Positions 5,452 to 5,531 of a DNA stretch of 5,531 nt are shown here, one piece after another (positions within the stretch are counted from its first letter, which is position 1; every line of letters begins with the position of its first letter). This DNA is from JBPOHE01 sp052035915. GTDB lineage: Bacteria; Pseudomonadota; Gammaproteobacteria; Chromatiales; Chromatiaceae. The notes beneath the pieces are model-generated. The model worked only from the letters and a program-made list of their open reading frames with translations. It made no database searches and had not been told where the DNA came from. The DNA is taken from positions 1-5,531 of the forward strand of contig JBPOHE010000118.1 of assembly GCA_052035915.1 (NCBI GenBank), in the 5' to 3' direction. A program made the position numbers and the translations under genes.

Positions 5452-5531
5452 TCAAGTTACAAGTGCACCACGGAGAGCGTCGGCGAAGACATCGTAGGGG
5501 GCTCGGTAGTTGAGGCATTTCCGTGGACGTT
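5452..5531 (-). pseudogene. IS30-family transposase, C-terminal end (cut by the window edge)
   Basis: Reading leftward from the right edge, the frame gives RPRKCLNYRAPYDVFADALR and ends GALVT before a TGA at 5452-5454. IS30-family transposases end in a very recognisable N-x-RPRK-x-LGYxTPxEVF segment, about 20 residues from the C-terminus. RPRK, the L-Y pair, P and VF are all in register here. Only 25 codons are visible, so whether the gene is intact beyond the edge is unknown. With the ISAs1 end on the left, the conserved block in this window is bracketed by two unrelated insertion sequences. Confidence 0.8.

Overview
This GC-rich window comes from a proteobacterial chromosome, most likely a gammaproteobacterium (Pseudomonas- or Chromatiales-like). 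The evidence is the gene order pilT <-> yggS-proC-yggT-yggU and a nearby DUF4426 gene, a neighbourhood I know from Pseudomonas and relatives. No gene here is unambiguously lineage-specific, so the assignment is by synteny and protein resemblance only.

Layout. Positions 1-126 hold the last 36 codons and right terminal repeat of an ISAs1-family insertion sequence. After a 127-bp gap comes pilT (complement 254-1291), the type IV pilus retraction ATPase. A 115-bp divergent intergenic region separates it from a compact + strand operon. That operon contains yggS/PLPBP (1407-2138), proC (2166-2993), yggT (2993-3574) and yggU/DUF167 (3571-3855, GTG start). The last three overlap by 1 and 4 bases, which suggests translational coupling. 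The operon joins PLP homeostasis, the last step of proline synthesis and two small conserved proteins. After 129 bp with its own likely promoter and a strong ribosome binding site comes a secreted DUF4426 protein (3985-4431). A 9-bp-stem hairpin follows it.

From about 4440 the window changes from conserved core to accessory DNA. It holds a 55-codon C-terminal remnant of a TauE/SafE-family membrane transporter (complement), then about 100 bp rich in direct and inverted repeats. Next is a complete vapBC toxin-antitoxin operon (complement 4719-5320), with a recognisable sigma70-type promoter and a 9-bp inverted-repeat operator around its -10. The window ends inside the 3' end of an IS30-family transposase (complement 5452-5531).

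Interpretation: a conserved block is flanked on both sides by insertion-sequence ends and recombination scars. The usual neighbours pilU, metX/metW and rdgB are not at the positions where I would expect them. I see no convincing new multi-gene system. The points most worth checking are the repeat-rich scar between the TauE/SafE remnant and vapC, and the promoter/operator arrangement of vapBC.
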